Shown: one piece after another, positions 24,155 to 34,266 of the stretch
Layout of the letters: every line of letters starts with the position of its first letter
Numbering within the stretch: position 1 is the first letter of the stretch
DNA from: Ignavibacteriota bacterium
Lineage (GTDB): Bacteria; Bacteroidota; Ignavibacteria; Ignavibacteriales; Ignavibacteriaceae
NCBI GenBank assembly: GCA_013285405.1
Contig: CP053446.1
Coordinates: forward strand, 1,029,985 to 1,093,984
Length of the DNA: 64,000 bases
Direction of reading: 5' to 3'
Made by a program: the position numbers and the translations under genes
The notes under the pieces: generated by a model
What the model was told of the DNA's origin: nothing
Seen by the model: the letters and a program-made list of their open reading frames with translations, nothing else
The model's database searches: none

Positions 24155-26575
24155 ATGAAAAAACTTTTTTTGTTATTGATTGTCGTAAATCTGAACTTAT
24201 TCCCACAAAATTTTAAACAGGTCAAACTCTTCATTAATAATGAAATTGATTTCCAAATAGCATCTTCACTATCAATTGACTTTGAAGAAGCTATTTTTGA
24301 AAAATCGGGTGGCGTTACATTGTTTGTAAATGAAAATGAATTTTGGGCTTTAACCAATTCGGGACTCAATTATCAAATACTGATAGATGATTGGAAATCA
24401 TATTACAACTCTCTGCCAAAATTATCCGAAGCTGAAAAAGAAAATATTAAAATAGATAGTCAGAAAAATTTCGGTATCACAGGATTTGGTTTCGGTTCGA
24501 TGGGCGGTTACTATACGTATGCAGAAATCCAAACTGATCTTGATGAAATGTTTCAACTTTATCCGAACCTTATCACACAAAAATTTTCAATCGGAACAAG
24601 TATCGAAGGCAGAACAATTTGGGCTGCAAAAATTTCAGACAATCCTAACATAAATGAAAACGAACCAACAGCCGGCTTCGATGCACTTGTTCATGCACGC
24701 GAACCGCAATCAATGGCAACACAAATGTATTATATGTGGTATCTTCTTGAAAATTACGGAACAGATCCGGAAGCAACATACCTGGTGAATAACCGTGAAA
24801 TGTTTTTTGTTCCATGTTTTAATCCTGATGGTTATGAGTACAACAGACAAACGGATCCGAATGGCGGCGGAATGTGGAGGAAGAACAGACGAAATAATGG
24901 AAACGGATGTTATGGAATTGACCTGAACAGAAACTTCGGTTATATGTGGGGCTATGACAACATTGGTTCCAGTCCTGATCCTTGTGATGAAACATACCGG
25001 GGTGCTTCATCATTCTCTGAACCTGAACCTCAGGCGATAAGAGATTTTGCTATCCTTAATAATTACGGTACTCATTTTAACATGCATACGTATGGAGGAT
25101 ATATTCTCTATCCGTGGGGATATATTAATGCAGAAACACCTGACTCACTTACATACAGAGAATTCGCTGCATTACTCACATCATTCAGCGGATATACATT
25201 TGGTTCAGGTGGTCAGCTACTTGGTTATAACTCTAATGGCAGTATTCGTGACTGGATGTACGGCGAGCTGACACTAAAGAATAAAACTTATGGTTATACA
25301 ATAGAAATTGGGGATGATTTCTGGCCTCAACAAAATGAAATTTATCCTATTGCCCAACAGAATCTCAGAACGATGATTTATCAATCATTTCTTGCCGGTG
25401 AATATGTCCAGCTTATTAATCCGAATTTCAACGTACAATATTTTCTTCCGAACAATACGGTTGAGCTTTTACCGGAATTTAAAAATAAAGGATTGGCTAC
25501 TGCATACAATCTCACAATTGAACTGACATCACCAAGTCAGTATGTAGTTATTAATACCGGGAGTTCATCACTTGATTCAATTGAAGCAAGAAGTGTTGCA
25601 ATATTAACTTCACCATTATCTTTTTCTATTTCTGCTTCTGCACCATTAGCTGAAGAAATTCCTATTGTTATTACAACCAGAACGAACAATGACTTACTTT
25701 CTTCAGATACAACAACTTTTGTTATTGGTTTCCCGGTTTTTGTATTTGAAGATACAGCCAACAATCCCGCAATTAATTGGACGATTACTAAAACGCCAAC
25801 AACATCTCCGCAATGGGATTCTACTTATAAAACATTTTACTCAGAGCCGAACTCTTATGCAGACAGCAAAAACGGCAACTATGTGAATAATGCAACAGTC
25901 ACCATGACATTAACGAATCCAATAGACATTACTGGTTTAAATAATCCAAGATTAGTATTCTGGACAAAATTTGATATGGAAAGCAATTGGGATTATGGAC
26001 AGGTACAGGTTTCTACAAATAATGGAACAACCTGGATTGCACTTGCAGGGCAATACACCGAACCTGGCGTGGGAAGTTTTCAACCGAACGGTGAACCAGT
26101 TTATGATGCAGCGCAAACAAACTGGGTAAAGGAGGAAATCAACCTGACTGCATACTCAAGTTCACAAGTTAAAATTCGTTTCAGACTTAGAACTGACAGC
26201 GGTGTGACCAGAGATGGATGGTATCTTGATGATATCGGTGTTTTCTATTACACAATACCGACAGATGTATCAAATATTACTGAACCACTTTATGATTTTT
26301 CATTGGAGCAAAACTATCCGAATCCATTTAATCCTTCAACCAAAATTAAGTATTCTATTCCATCTGTCGCCTTGAGCGGAGTCGAAGGATCTCTTGTTAC
26401 ATTAAAAGTTTTTGATGTGTTGGGTAACGAAGTGACTACTTTGGTGAATGAAGAAAAACCATCCGGTGAATATGAAGTTGTTTTCGATGCTGCCGGATTA
26501 TCGAGTGGAATATATTTTTATAAACTTCAGGTTGGTTCATTTACAGAAACAAAAAAGCTGGTTTTGATCAGATAG
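24155..26575 (+). CDS. secreted M14 zinc carboxypeptidase with type IX secretion sorting domain
   Basis: Extracellular metallopeptidase. Seen: signal peptide (MKKLFLLLIVVNLNLFPQ), a propeptide-like 100 residues, then the M14 domain with zinc ligands H and E in VHAREPQ near residue 180, H in FNMHTYGG near 310, and catalytic E in YTIEIGDD near 383. A jelly-roll-like domain (NPRLVFWTKFDMESNWDYG near 600) follows. It ends with a type IX sorting domain (LEQNYPNPFNPSTKIKY, GLSSGIYFYKLQ). The sorting domain contains an extra SVALSGVEGSL stretch from a repeat. The domain directs export across the outer membrane and anchoring or release. Confidence 0.9.
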   Translation: MKKLFLLLIVVNLNLFPQNFKQVKLFINNEIDFQIASSLSIDFEEAIFEKSGGVTLFVNENEFWALTNSGLNYQILIDDWKSYYNSLPKLSEAEKENIKIDSQKNFGITGFGFGSMGGYYTYAEIQTDLDEMFQLYPNLITQKFSIGTSIEGRTIWAAKISDNPNINENEPTAGFDALVHAREPQSMATQMYYMWYLLENYGTDPEATYLVNNREMFFVPCFNPDGYEYNRQTDPNGGGMWRKNRRNNGNGCYGIDLNRNFGYMWGYDNIGSSPDPCDETYRGASSFSEPEPQAIRDFAILNNYGTHFNMHTYGGYILYPWGYINAETPDSLTYREFAALLTSFSGYTFGSGGQLLGYNSNGSIRDWMYGELTLKNKTYGYTIEIGDDFWPQQNEIYPIAQQNLRTMIYQSFLAGEYVQLINPNFNVQYFLPNNTVELLPEFKNKGLATAYNLTIELTSPSQYVVINTGSSSLDSIEARSVAILTSPLSFSISASAPLAEEIPIVITTRTNNDLLSSDTTTFVIGFPVFVFEDTANNPAINWTITKTPTTSPQWDSTYKTFYSEPNSYADSKNGNYVNNATVTMTLTNPIDITGLNNPRLVFWTKFDMESNWDYGQVQVSTNNGTTWIALAGQYTEPGVGSFQPNGEPVYDAAQTNWVKEEINLTAYSSSQVKIRFRLRTDSGVTRDGWYLDDIGVFYYTIPTDVSNITEPLYDFSLEQNYPNPFNPSTKIKYSIPSVALSGVEGSLVTLKVFDVLGNEVTTLVNEEKPSGEYEVVFDAAGLSSGIYFYKLQVGSFTETKKLVLIR
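26370..26388 (+). repeat. in-frame REP-type repeat inside the M14 gene
   Basis: The stretch CCTTGAGCGGAGTCGAAGG (ends CCTT/AAGG) is translated as LSGVEG within the sorting domain, where the related domains of the window have no such residues. Its reverse complement resembles the CTGAG/TTCGA core of the repeat at 19921-20063. Confidence 0.58.
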
Positions 26576-26777
26576 AAATATTAAACGTGTCATGAAAACA
26601 CTCGTTGAAGTTAGAAAACAGCTTGTTGTTTCATTATTAAATATTTCAGAAAAGGTTCCTGATTCATCGCATTGATGAGCCTTGATGAATATTGTTAATA
26701 AATTTTTTTTGACCTATTTTCATTTAAGGGTTTCAAAAAAATTCTTTTCAAAATTATTCCAATAATTCAGATTGACT

Positions 26778-28739
26778 ATGATAAAAATATTTAACTGTCG
26801 GATCGTTATATCAGCGTTAGTAATGATTTTGTTTATACTGCAATCAAATTATCCGCAAGTTTCCGGTGTTGTTCGGGATCAGTTAACTTTGTTGCCTGTT
26901 GCAGGTGCAATGGTAACATTACAAACCACCAATATAAAAACTATAACTGCTGCTGATGGTTCTTTCGTTTTAACTAATGCAATTGGTGCAGATCTTGTTA
27001 TCGTCAGTGCAAAAAAATATTATTACAATAGTTCTGTTACAGTTAGTTCACCAACTACAAACGTTGAAATACTAATTGAATCAGTACCACAGGATAACAA
27101 TCCGAATTACAATTTTATGGATCCTGAAGTTTGTGGTTCGTGTCATCCAGATCAATACGATCAATGGACTGGTTCGCCTATGTCTCTTGCTGGTGTTAAC
27201 GCATGGGTTTATGATACTTATAATGGTACAGGAACTCCGGGAGGAATGGGCGGTTTCGTTTACACACGAGATTCTTTTCTGGCAGGTAATAATCCTGAAT
27301 CTGAATGCGCTTCCTGTCATCAACCGGAACCATGGATAAAAAATCCATTTAGTGCTCTCGAACCCATTGATAGTTTGTCTGTCGGATCAATGCACGGAAT
27401 ATCTTGTGAAGCATGTCATAAAATTGCTCACGTTGATGAAAGTAAAATAAACTATCCTGGAATTTATCCTGGGGTTGTAACTTACACACGTCCCGAAGTA
27501 ACATCCAGCCAGATACAGTACGGAGTATTAGGTGATTCAGATTTTAACCTTTTCAGTCTGATGAGGTCTTCTTATCAACCGCAATTGACTGCTGTTGTTT
27601 GTGCATCCTGTCATCAGGATAAAAATGATCCGGATGAAGATGGAGATTTTGAAGAAGAAAATGGAGTAATATCAGAACCAACATATCTTGAATGGCTTGA
27701 CAGTCCGTATTCAGACCCGCAATCTCCATACTATGCAACTTGTGTTGATTGTCATATGCCTTCTTATGGAGCTAGTTTTGTTTGTACGCAGATTAATCTT
27801 CAACGTGATTCGAGTACTATAAGAGCACACGATATTAAAGGAACAACTCCTGAATATCTTGAAAATGCTGTTGAGTTGAATATAAATCCTCAACCATCAG
27901 GTAATGAAGTAAATGTGGAAGTTACAATTACAAATAACAATACCGGTCATCATGTTCCGACAGGTGTTACAATTCGAAATATGATTTTGCTTGTTGAAGC
28001 ATTTACCAAGCAGGACAGCACACCTCTTATTTATACCGGAACTCAACTCGTTCATGAACTTGGTGGTATTGGTGATCCTGCCCAAGGTTATTATGCCGGA
28101 CTTCCGGGAAAGTTTTATTCAAAGGTTAATCATGATTCAAGCGGAAACGGACCAACATTTTTTACTGATGCGACAGGAATTATTTTTGATAATCGGATTG
28201 CAGCACTTGATACCGATACGTCGTCATATTCTTTTGAAATACCGGGCGGAGGTGTGGAATATGTTGTTCGAGCAAGGTTGATTTACAGACGTTCGTTCAG
28301 GTTTCTTACTGATGCAAAACAATGGCAATATGACGGACACAATAATCCTCTGGAAGATGTAATGCCTCCATATTTCGGACATTTAATGGAAGAAAAAATT
28401 TGGGAGTCAGGTGTAACTTCGGTGAGTGGAATACCTTTAATAAATTTCTCGCTTGAACAAAATTATCCTAATCCATTTAATCCAAGCACAGTAATCAGTT
28501 ATCGGTTACCTGTGAGTAGTGATGTATCATTAAAAGTTTATGATGTTCTTGGAAATCTTGTTGCAACTTTAATTGATGAATTCAAACCAGCAGGAAGTTA
28601 TGCAGTTGAATTCAGGAGTCATTCTGACGAAGGTCAGAACCTGCCTGCCGGTAGGCAAGGTCTCTCAAGCGGAATATATTTTTATAAACTGCAAGCAGGT
28701 TCTTATACTGAAACTAAAAAAATGATACTGATTAAATAA
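26778..28739 (+). CDS. secreted pentaheme cytochrome c with type IX secretion sorting domain
   Basis: 653 residues from ATG 26778 (a TTG at 26772 adds two). Order: signal peptide (IFNCRIVISALVMILFIL); carboxypeptidase-regulatory-like beta domain (SGVVRDQLTLLPVAGAMV, 30-100); cytochrome domain with five CXXCH heme sites, CGSCH ~119, CASCH ~177, CEACH ~210, CASCH ~275 and CVDCH ~322, in the style of cytochrome c554; a beta-rich domain; and a sorting domain (LEQNYPNPFNPSTVISY). It probably carries electrons on the cell surface, which is an inference. The sorting domain has an in-frame nested repeat at 28618-28665. An intrinsic terminator follows. Confidence 0.87.
   Translation: MIKIFNCRIVISALVMILFILQSNYPQVSGVVRDQLTLLPVAGAMVTLQTTNIKTITAADGSFVLTNAIGADLVIVSAKKYYYNSSVTVSSPTTNVEILIESVPQDNNPNYNFMDPEVCGSCHPDQYDQWTGSPMSLAGVNAWVYDTYNGTGTPGGMGGFVYTRDSFLAGNNPESECASCHQPEPWIKNPFSALEPIDSLSVGSMHGISCEACHKIAHVDESKINYPGIYPGVVTYTRPEVTSSQIQYGVLGDSDFNLFSLMRSSYQPQLTAVVCASCHQDKNDPDEDGDFEEENGVISEPTYLEWLDSPYSDPQSPYYATCVDCHMPSYGASFVCTQINLQRDSSTIRAHDIKGTTPEYLENAVELNINPQPSGNEVNVEVTITNNNTGHHVPTGVTIRNMILLVEAFTKQDSTPLIYTGTQLVHELGGIGDPAQGYYAGLPGKFYSKVNHDSSGNGPTFFTDATGIIFDNRIAALDTDTSSYSFEIPGGGVEYVVRARLIYRRSFRFLTDAKQWQYDGHNNPLEDVMPPYFGHLMEEKIWESGVTSVSGIPLINFSLEQNYPNPFNPSTVISYRLPVSSDVSLKVYDVLGNLVATLIDEFKPAGSYAVEFRSHSDEGQNLPAGRQGLSSGIYFYKLQAGSYTETKKMILIK
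28618..28665 (+). repeat. nested palindromic repeats inside the heme-protein gene
   Basis: GTCATTCTGACGAAGGTCAG / AA...TCTC is a hairpin-type repeat into which the palindrome CCTGCCTGCCGGTAGGCAAGG (one base over 20, 28640-28660) has been placed. Translation gives SHSDEGQ then NLPAGRQG, where sibling sorting domains go straight to LSSG. The same nesting is seen outside genes at 13669-13715. Confidence 0.68.
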
Positions 28740-28764
28740 TTATTGTTTCACTTTCTTAAGTTAA

Positions 28765-28790
28765 GGGCACAGGAAGCTGTGCCCTTTTTT
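28765..28790 (+). terminator. intrinsic terminator after the pentaheme gene
   Basis: Perfect stem GGGCACAG (28765-28772) / CTGTGCCC (28777-28784), loop GAAG, then six T residues. It also lies at the end of the convergent tspO gene, but the T run favours the plus strand. Confidence 0.92.
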
Positions 28791-28792
28791 AT

Positions 28793-29263
28793 TTAGTTCA
28801 ACAGCCAGACATTAAATGTTAGGATTGTTGAAAAAAGCAGATAAAAATTATATGGTAAGAGTAATGAAGCAGCTATTGGTGAGAAACGCCAGATAATGAA
28901 TATGAGAAAGACGAGATTCACAACCAGTAAAAGTGCCTGAAAAAATGCCAGACCAAATTGCTGATGCGAGAAAAAAAGAATATTCCAACCGACAATTAAA
29001 ACCCCATTCAAAGCAAATAATCCGATCACAAGTCCAAATTTTTTTTCGGTATAATGTCTATTCCATATAATTAATAACGAGAGTGTTGTAAGAATAAATA
29101 TTATCGTCCAGGTTAAAACCATCATTGTCCCGGAAGGAGTCCAATCAGGAAGATTGATTGTAGAGTACCACACTCTTCCGGTATCAGCAAAGTAAGAAGC
29201 TGCGGATGCTGTGATGATCACGAGCAATGGTATTAAAATATAATTCGGTTTAATCTTTGCCAA
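28793..29263 (-). CDS. tspO: TspO/MBR family membrane protein
   Basis: Five-helix membrane protein that binds porphyrins and sterol-like ligands. 156 residues, usual length. Seen: five hydrophobic helices, WYSTINLPDWTPSG near residue 32, ALNGVLIVGWNILFF near 85 and LLPYNFYLLFSTILTFNVW near 135, the family's conserved positions. In other bacteria it influences tetrapyrrole metabolism and stress response. It faces a neighbourhood with HemW and a multiheme protein, but on the opposite strand. Confidence 0.92.
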   Translation of the reverse strand: MAKIKPNYILIPLLVIITASAASYFADTGRVWYSTINLPDWTPSGTMMVLTWTIIFILTTLSLLIIWNRHYTEKKFGLVIGLFALNGVLIVGWNILFFSHQQFGLAFFQALLLVVNLVFLIFIIWRFSPIAASLLLPYNFYLLFSTILTFNVWLLN

Positions 29264-29346
29264 CAGATATTACCTTAAAATTTTTATTATAGGCAAAGAA
29301 ATAAATAAAGAATAGTAATTGAAGTCAAACACTCATTTTTTCCCAA

Positions 29347-31365
29347 TTACAGTGTACGAACAATTTGCTCAATTGCCTGCGATATATTATCCACTGGAAG
29401 CTGACACATTCGGTTTTCGCAAACATAAATCAGGTTTTTTTCTTTTACATATTTACTTTTCATAATTTCAAGCGAGCCATCCTGTTCTCCACCGAACAGA
29501 ACAATGTTGGGTAAAAAAGTTTTACTGATAGTTTGTTTTGATGATTCAAATTCATCTCCGAAAATTCCAACCTCATAATTTGGGAAGGTTAAATAAGAAG
29601 CAACTTGTAACCAGTATGAATGAAAAGCTGGATTATGAATTGTGTATTGTTTAATCACATTTAACATTTTTATTATCAATTCTTCATAAGATTCTTCGTA
29701 GAAAAATTTTGAGAGTTTCAGAAACCCTGAAGCAAGAGAAGAATTGGAAGATGGAATTACGTTATCAGAGAAATCTGTTTTGCGTGCAATCAATGGTTCA
29801 TCAATATCAGAAGTGTAGAAAAAGAAATCGGAATCCTCCTTTTTAAAATGAAGAATAACATAATCGGCTAATTTTTTTGCTGAGTAAATCCACTTCTCAT
29901 CAAACGTTGCTTCATATAATGAAATAAATGCTTCTATCGTGTAGGAATAATCATCAAGAAATGCATTGATGGTGCTTTTGCCATTTTTATAGTTTCTGGA
30001 CAATCTTCCATCTGCATTCATCATTTTATTCAAAAGGAAATTGCCATTTTTCAATGCGACATTTAAAAACTTTTTGTCAGTAAAAGCTGAGAACGCATCA
30101 ACATATCCTTTTAACATCAGGGCATTCCAGGATGTTAAAATTTTATCGTCAAGTCCGGGTTTTACTCTTTCATTTCTTTTATCAAGCAGAATCATCTTTG
30201 ATTCGTTGATGATATTCTCAAATGTCTTTTCATCCAATTTATATTTACTTAGCAAGTTTTCTTTTTTTTGAGTAATGAAAAGAATATTGTTTCCTTCCCA
30301 ATTTCCATTCGCAGTAATTGAGAAGTAATCACAGAATATTTCAGATTTTTCTTTCAGAAGATTATCAATTTCGTCTTTCGTCCAAACATAATATTTCCCT
30401 TCTTCACCTTCTGAATCAGCATCAAGCGAAGAATAAAATCCTCCTGATTTATCTGTCATCTCTCGTTCTATGAATTCAAGTGTTTCAAAAACAACTTTTT
30501 TGTAGAGTTCATTCCCCGTTACTTTAAATACATTGGAATAAAGACTAACTAGTTCTGCATTGTCGTAAAGCATTTTTTCAAAGTGAGGAACTTTCCAAAT
30601 TTCATCAGTTGAGTAACGGGCAAATCCTCCACCAAGGTGATCATAAATTCCGCCGTTTGCCATTTTATCCAGAGTTGTAGTAACCGCTTCCAGAGCTGTA
30701 GAATTTTTTGTGTGGAAATTATAGTTCAAGAGAAATTGATAAATGTTTGGCATTGAAAATTTTGGAGCGCCTTTCGTTCCTCCATTTACAAAATCAATCA
30801 CAGAAATTATTTTTTTAACAGCTTCATCTAAATCTTCTTTCGTAAATATGTATCCATTTTCTCCAGCACCCGGAATTCCAATTTCATTTATTGCCTTTGT
30901 CAGCTTTCCAGCTTCCTGATCAAATGTCTCGGGTTCTTTTTGAAAAAGATCTTTGAAGTAAAGAAGAATTCTTGTCCATTCATTTTTTCTGAAATAAGTT
31001 CCTGCAAATACCGGTCTTCCATCAGGGAGTGCAATTACATTTAAAGGCCAGCCACCTCTTCCTGTAATTAAATAAGCTGCATCCATATAAATCTGATCGA
31101 TATCGGGTCGTTCTTCTCTATCAACTTTAATGGAAACAAAAAAATCATTCATCACTTGTGCGACAGAAACATCTTCGAAAGATTCGTGTTCCATCACGTG
31201 GCACCAGTGACAGGCAGCATAACCAATACTTATTATTAATAATTTATTTTCTGTTCTTGCTTTTTCGAGAGCTTCATTTCCCCACGGATACCAGTTGACA
31301 GGATTATTTGCGTGCTGAAGTAAATATGGACTTGATTCGCTTGCTAATTTGTTCTTGTATTTCAT
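29347..31365 (-). CDS. DUF255 thioredoxin-fold protein (YyaL/SPATA20-like)
   Basis: 672 residues, normal for the family. N-terminal thioredoxin-like DUF255 domain with the signature [16 protein letters not shown] near residue 21 and redox motif [14 protein letters not shown] near 51, then an alpha/alpha-barrel like that of N-acylglucosamine epimerases or glycosidases ([15 protein letters not shown] near 242, [14 protein letters not shown] near 258, [13 protein letters not shown] near 470). Widespread, biochemical role unsettled. No signal peptide, so cytoplasmic. Start ATG 31365. Confidence 0.92.
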   Translation of the reverse strand: MKYKNKLASESSPYLLQHANNPVNWYPWGNEALEKARTENKLLIISIGYAACHWCHVMEHESFEDVSVAQVMNDFFVSIKVDREERPDIDQIYMDAAYLITGRGGWPLNVIALPDGRPVFAGTYFRKNEWTRILLYFKDLFQKEPETFDQEAGKLTKAINEIGIPGAGENGYIFTKEDLDEAVKKIISVIDFVNGGTKGAPKFSMPNIYQFLLNYNFHTKNSTALEAVTTTLDKMANGGIYDHLGGGFARYSTDEIWKVPHFEKMLYDNAELVSLYSNVFKVTGNELYKKVVFETLEFIEREMTDKSGGFYSSLDADSEGEEGKYYVWTKDEIDNLLKEKSEIFCDYFSITANGNWEGNNILFITQKKENLLSKYKLDEKTFENIINESKMILLDKRNERVKPGLDDKILTSWNALMLKGYVDAFSAFTDKKFLNVALKNGNFLLNKMMNADGRLSRNYKNGKSTINAFLDDYSYTIEAFISLYEATFDEKWIYSAKKLADYVILHFKKEDSDFFFYTSDIDEPLIARKTDFSDNVIPSSNSSLASGFLKLSKFFYEESYEELIIKMLNVIKQYTIHNPAFHSYWLQVASYLTFPNYEVGIFGDEFESSKQTISKTFLPNIVLFGGEQDGSLEIMKSKYVKEKNLIYVCENRMCQLPVDNISQAIEQIVRTL

Positions 31366-31378
31366 CGTGCTGAATATT

Positions 31379-31455
31379 GCTTTCTTTGTGTCTTCGTTAG
31401 AATAACTTTACTTAAAGCTAATGAATTGCCACAAAGACTCAAAGACACAAAGATT
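31379..31455. repeat. empty inverted-repeat pair of the GxxExxY-cassette type
   Basis: CTTTCTTTGTGTCTTCG (31380-31396) and GCCACAAAGACTCAAAGACA (31428-31447) followed by CAAAG are inverted copies about 27 bases apart. The same two arm types bracket the GxxExxY gene at 35741-36187. Here there is no gene between them. Confidence 0.62.
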
Positions 31456-31460
31456 ATGAA

Positions 31461-32234
31461 TCAAAATTTAAGTTCAATTTCGATTGGACAGTGATCTGAA
31501 CCCATCACTGATGAATGAATTGTGGCTGATAAAATGTTCTTTCTCAGACTTTCACTTATATAAAAATAATCAATACGCCAGCCAACGTTTCGTTCACGTG
31601 CTCGAGTTACCATATCCCACCAGGTATATTGTTCAGGTTCGTTGTTAAACAATCTGAAAGTGTCTATAAAACCAGCATCAAGAAATTTATCAATCCATTC
31701 TCTTTCCTGAGGAAGAAAACCTGATATAGTGGAATTCTCTTTTGGTCTTGCAAGATCAATTTCTTTATGGGCAGTATTGACATCACCGCAAACAATTATT
31801 TTTATGTTCTGCTTTAAAAGTTTTTTGCAATACTTCAAAAATTCTTCGTAAAAATCCATTTTATATTGAAGTCTTTCAGCAGAGGCTTTACCATTCGGAA
31901 AATAAATATTAAAGAGAGTGAACTCATCGAATTCCGTAATTATAAATCTTCCTTCGCTGTCAAATTCTTTTTTACTAATTCCTTGCTTTACACTTTTTGG
32001 TTTTAGCTTTGTATAAGTAACAACACCGCTGTAACCTTTCTTTTCTGCTGATGAAAAGTATGATTCATATCCATTTACATTTTTAAGGACATCATCAAGC
32101 TGATCAGGATGAGCTTTTGTTTCCTGAAGACAGAGAATATCGGGATTTTCTTTTTTAAACCAATCAAGAAAACCTTTTTTCTGAATTGCACGGATCCCGT
32201 TAACGTTCCAGGAGAGGAGACGAATTTTTTTCAT
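31461..32234 (-). CDS. xth: exodeoxyribonuclease III / AP endonuclease
   Basis: Base-excision-repair enzyme that cuts at abasic sites and has 3'-5' exonuclease activity. 257 residues. Seen: [12 protein letters not shown] at the start, catalytic glutamate in ILCLQETKA near residue 37, [14 protein letters not shown] near 112, [12 protein letters not shown] near 153, and the C-terminal [11 protein letters not shown] with the catalytic histidine. Metal-dependent, cytoplasmic. Divergent from the VIT-domain gene. Confidence 0.94.
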   Translation of the reverse strand: MKKIRLLSWNVNGIRAIQKKGFLDWFKKENPDILCLQETKAHPDQLDDVLKNVNGYESYFSSAEKKGYSGVVTYTKLKPKSVKQGISKKEFDSEGRFIITEFDEFTLFNIYFPNGKASAERLQYKMDFYEEFLKYCKKLLKQNIKIIVCGDVNTAHKEIDLARPKENSTISGFLPQEREWIDKFLDAGFIDTFRLFNNEPEQYTWWDMVTRARERNVGWRIDYFYISESLRKNILSATIHSSVMGSDHCPIEIELKF

Positions 32235-32400
32235 AAAGGATTTTTTTCTATGGATTTACTTTTTATTACTTATTTCAGATCAGTTAATCATCATTAGAAA
32301 AATAAACAAAAATAATTAATTATGGGTAATTGATGTTTAAATGGAACCTTTATACCTTTTAATAGTTAAAACAGTGATAATTATAAGTTAAAGGGATATT

Positions 32401-34266
32401 ATGAAAAAGTTATACGGGATTCTGTCACTTCTTTTTTTTCTTAACACGGTAACCTTGTTCCCGCAAGTCAGTGTTGATTCGATGGACATCACAACGAGTT
32501 TTTATGGGCCATTCAATAAAACAACAGTTAAGTTTTATTTGCATAATCATTCTGAAAGGGATAGCATAGGGGGAACTATTGATTTCGATGCTAACAAAAC
32601 TTCATTTATTGAAAATATGTATCTCGAAATAGATGGTAAATTAAAAAAAGCACATACACTTCAAGCCGGACAGGGAACTACTATATATAATACGATAACA
32701 AGAAGACGAATTGATCCGGCATTGTTGCTGAAAACAGGTGAGGGAAAATATTCACTTAGCGTTTTTCCGTTTAGAAAACATCAAACAAGAATTGTTGTAA
32801 TAGACTACTACTCTATAGTTGAGAGTAGTTCAATCGTTCTACCAGAATGGTATTTCAAAATTGTAAATGCATATAATATAAAAAGCAGAATCAGCTTCTC
32901 TTCATTACAGGAAGCAAATGCAGATGTTTATCAAATAAATGGGAATAACTCCGAACTGATTATAGCCGTAAGAACTATCAATCAATTGAGCAGTATAGAA
33001 AAACAAATAATTAATAACTCTTCTCTTCTCAAATTTCAATTTGATTTCAAAAAGATAAAAAACGTTCCCAGATATTTTTCGGGTTCGATAAGTTATTACC
33101 ATCTGAACAGTATACAAAAAGATTCAACATTTTTTAAGCCTCAAACTACTCTCACAGTAACACCTGCTGAAAACTATCCGCCAGATTTTCTAATGGAACT
33201 GCGGATATATATTTCTTCACAAGATGAAACACTAAACATATGTGCTTCAGGCCGTGATAGTTTTTTAAATGATTTTCTTAAATATCTGGATAAGCAGGGG
33301 AAAATTCATTTAAGTCTGAGAGAAAATATTTCAAATAAGATCCATGATTGCATTCGCGATAATTACAATTGGTTCAAGTCAGAGAATAAATGGAATTATT
33401 TTGATAAGGAATTCTCTCTTGTGCGAAATAAACCCGGCAGAAAATTTAAGTATATTGAAATTAATTGTCCTTTTCTAAATAAGTTTGTTGAATATACCGC
33501 ATCATTTGACAGCAGTATCAATGCTCAGGTTAAGTGCGGATTTCTGAATTCTAATTTATCTAAACTTGTTATTGAAGACGATGAACGCGCTATACAAATC
33601 TGGGAAAATGTTACTAAAACCAAATATGGAGATGAGCCAACATATTTTGTTGCTGTAGAAGAAATGCCTGAACCAATTGGTGGAATAGCTGCAATTCAAA
33701 ATTCGGTCTACATCCCTGCTTCGCTTAAGCCTTATTGTAATTTTAAAATTTACATTCTGGCATTTATTAATAAGACTGGTCATGTAACTTATATGAAACT
33801 GATTAATCCCAAATCAGTAATTAATATAGATTCATATAATGTAACTGATTTTAATAATGAAATTGTATCACTCATTGAAAAAGTAAGTGAGTTCGGAATT
33901 AGCATTCCAGATTGGAAACCGGGTAAACAAAGAAATGAGCCTGTTCCAGTACAAGTTTCCATCCCTTTAACATTTAAAGTGGATTCAATTGATACCGCTA
34001 ACAAGGTTACAGAATATGTTTTTGGGGAAAGAGAATTTATTCCTCTATCACTATCTGATTACAAATGCTATCTATTCGAAAATGGTTTCAAGGAACATAA
34101 AAGTGTGAAAGTAAATTATAAATCAGATAAATTTTATGAACTTATGATTCAACATCCCGAATTGATAGAAGTTATGTATAAGGCGATATATTTAAGCTCT
34201 TGGGATGGAGTAGGATTTATTGTTAATGTCTCTGGCAAGAAAAAATATTATTTAATAAAAAATTAA
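32401..34266 (+). CDS. exported VIT-domain protein with a TonB-C-like domain
   Basis: 621 residues. Signal peptide (MKKLYGILSLLFFLNTVTLF); a VIT (vault/inter-alpha-trypsin) domain at about 26-145 with FYLHNHSERDSIGGTIDF and ITRRRIDPALL ... SLSVFPFR; a middle region not recognised; then about 415-527 reads like the TonB C-terminal domain: VEEMPEPIGGIAAIQNSVYI, INKTGHVTYMKL, DWKPGKQRNEPVPVQV and SIPLTFKV. No von Willebrand domain follows the VIT, which is unusual, and there is no N-terminal TonB proline box. Function unknown. Its stop overlaps that of feoB-C on the other strand. Confidence 0.72.
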   Translation: MKKLYGILSLLFFLNTVTLFPQVSVDSMDITTSFYGPFNKTTVKFYLHNHSERDSIGGTIDFDANKTSFIENMYLEIDGKLKKAHTLQAGQGTTIYNTITRRRIDPALLLKTGEGKYSLSVFPFRKHQTRIVVIDYYSIVESSSIVLPEWYFKIVNAYNIKSRISFSSLQEANADVYQINGNNSELIIAVRTINQLSSIEKQIINNSSLLKFQFDFKKIKNVPRYFSGSISYYHLNSIQKDSTFFKPQTTLTVTPAENYPPDFLMELRIYISSQDETLNICASGRDSFLNDFLKYLDKQGKIHLSLRENISNKIHDCIRDNYNWFKSENKWNYFDKEFSLVRNKPGRKFKYIEINCPFLNKFVEYTASFDSSINAQVKCGFLNSNLSKLVIEDDERAIQIWENVTKTKYGDEPTYFVAVEEMPEPIGGIAAIQNSVYIPASLKPYCNFKIYILAFINKTGHVTYMKLINPKSVINIDSYNVTDFNNEIVSLIEKVSEFGISIPDWKPGKQRNEPVPVQVSIPLTFKVDSIDTANKVTEYVFGEREFIPLSLSDYKCYLFENGFKEHKSVKVNYKSDKFYELMIQHPELIEVMYKAIYLSSWDGVGFIVNVSGKKKYYLIKN

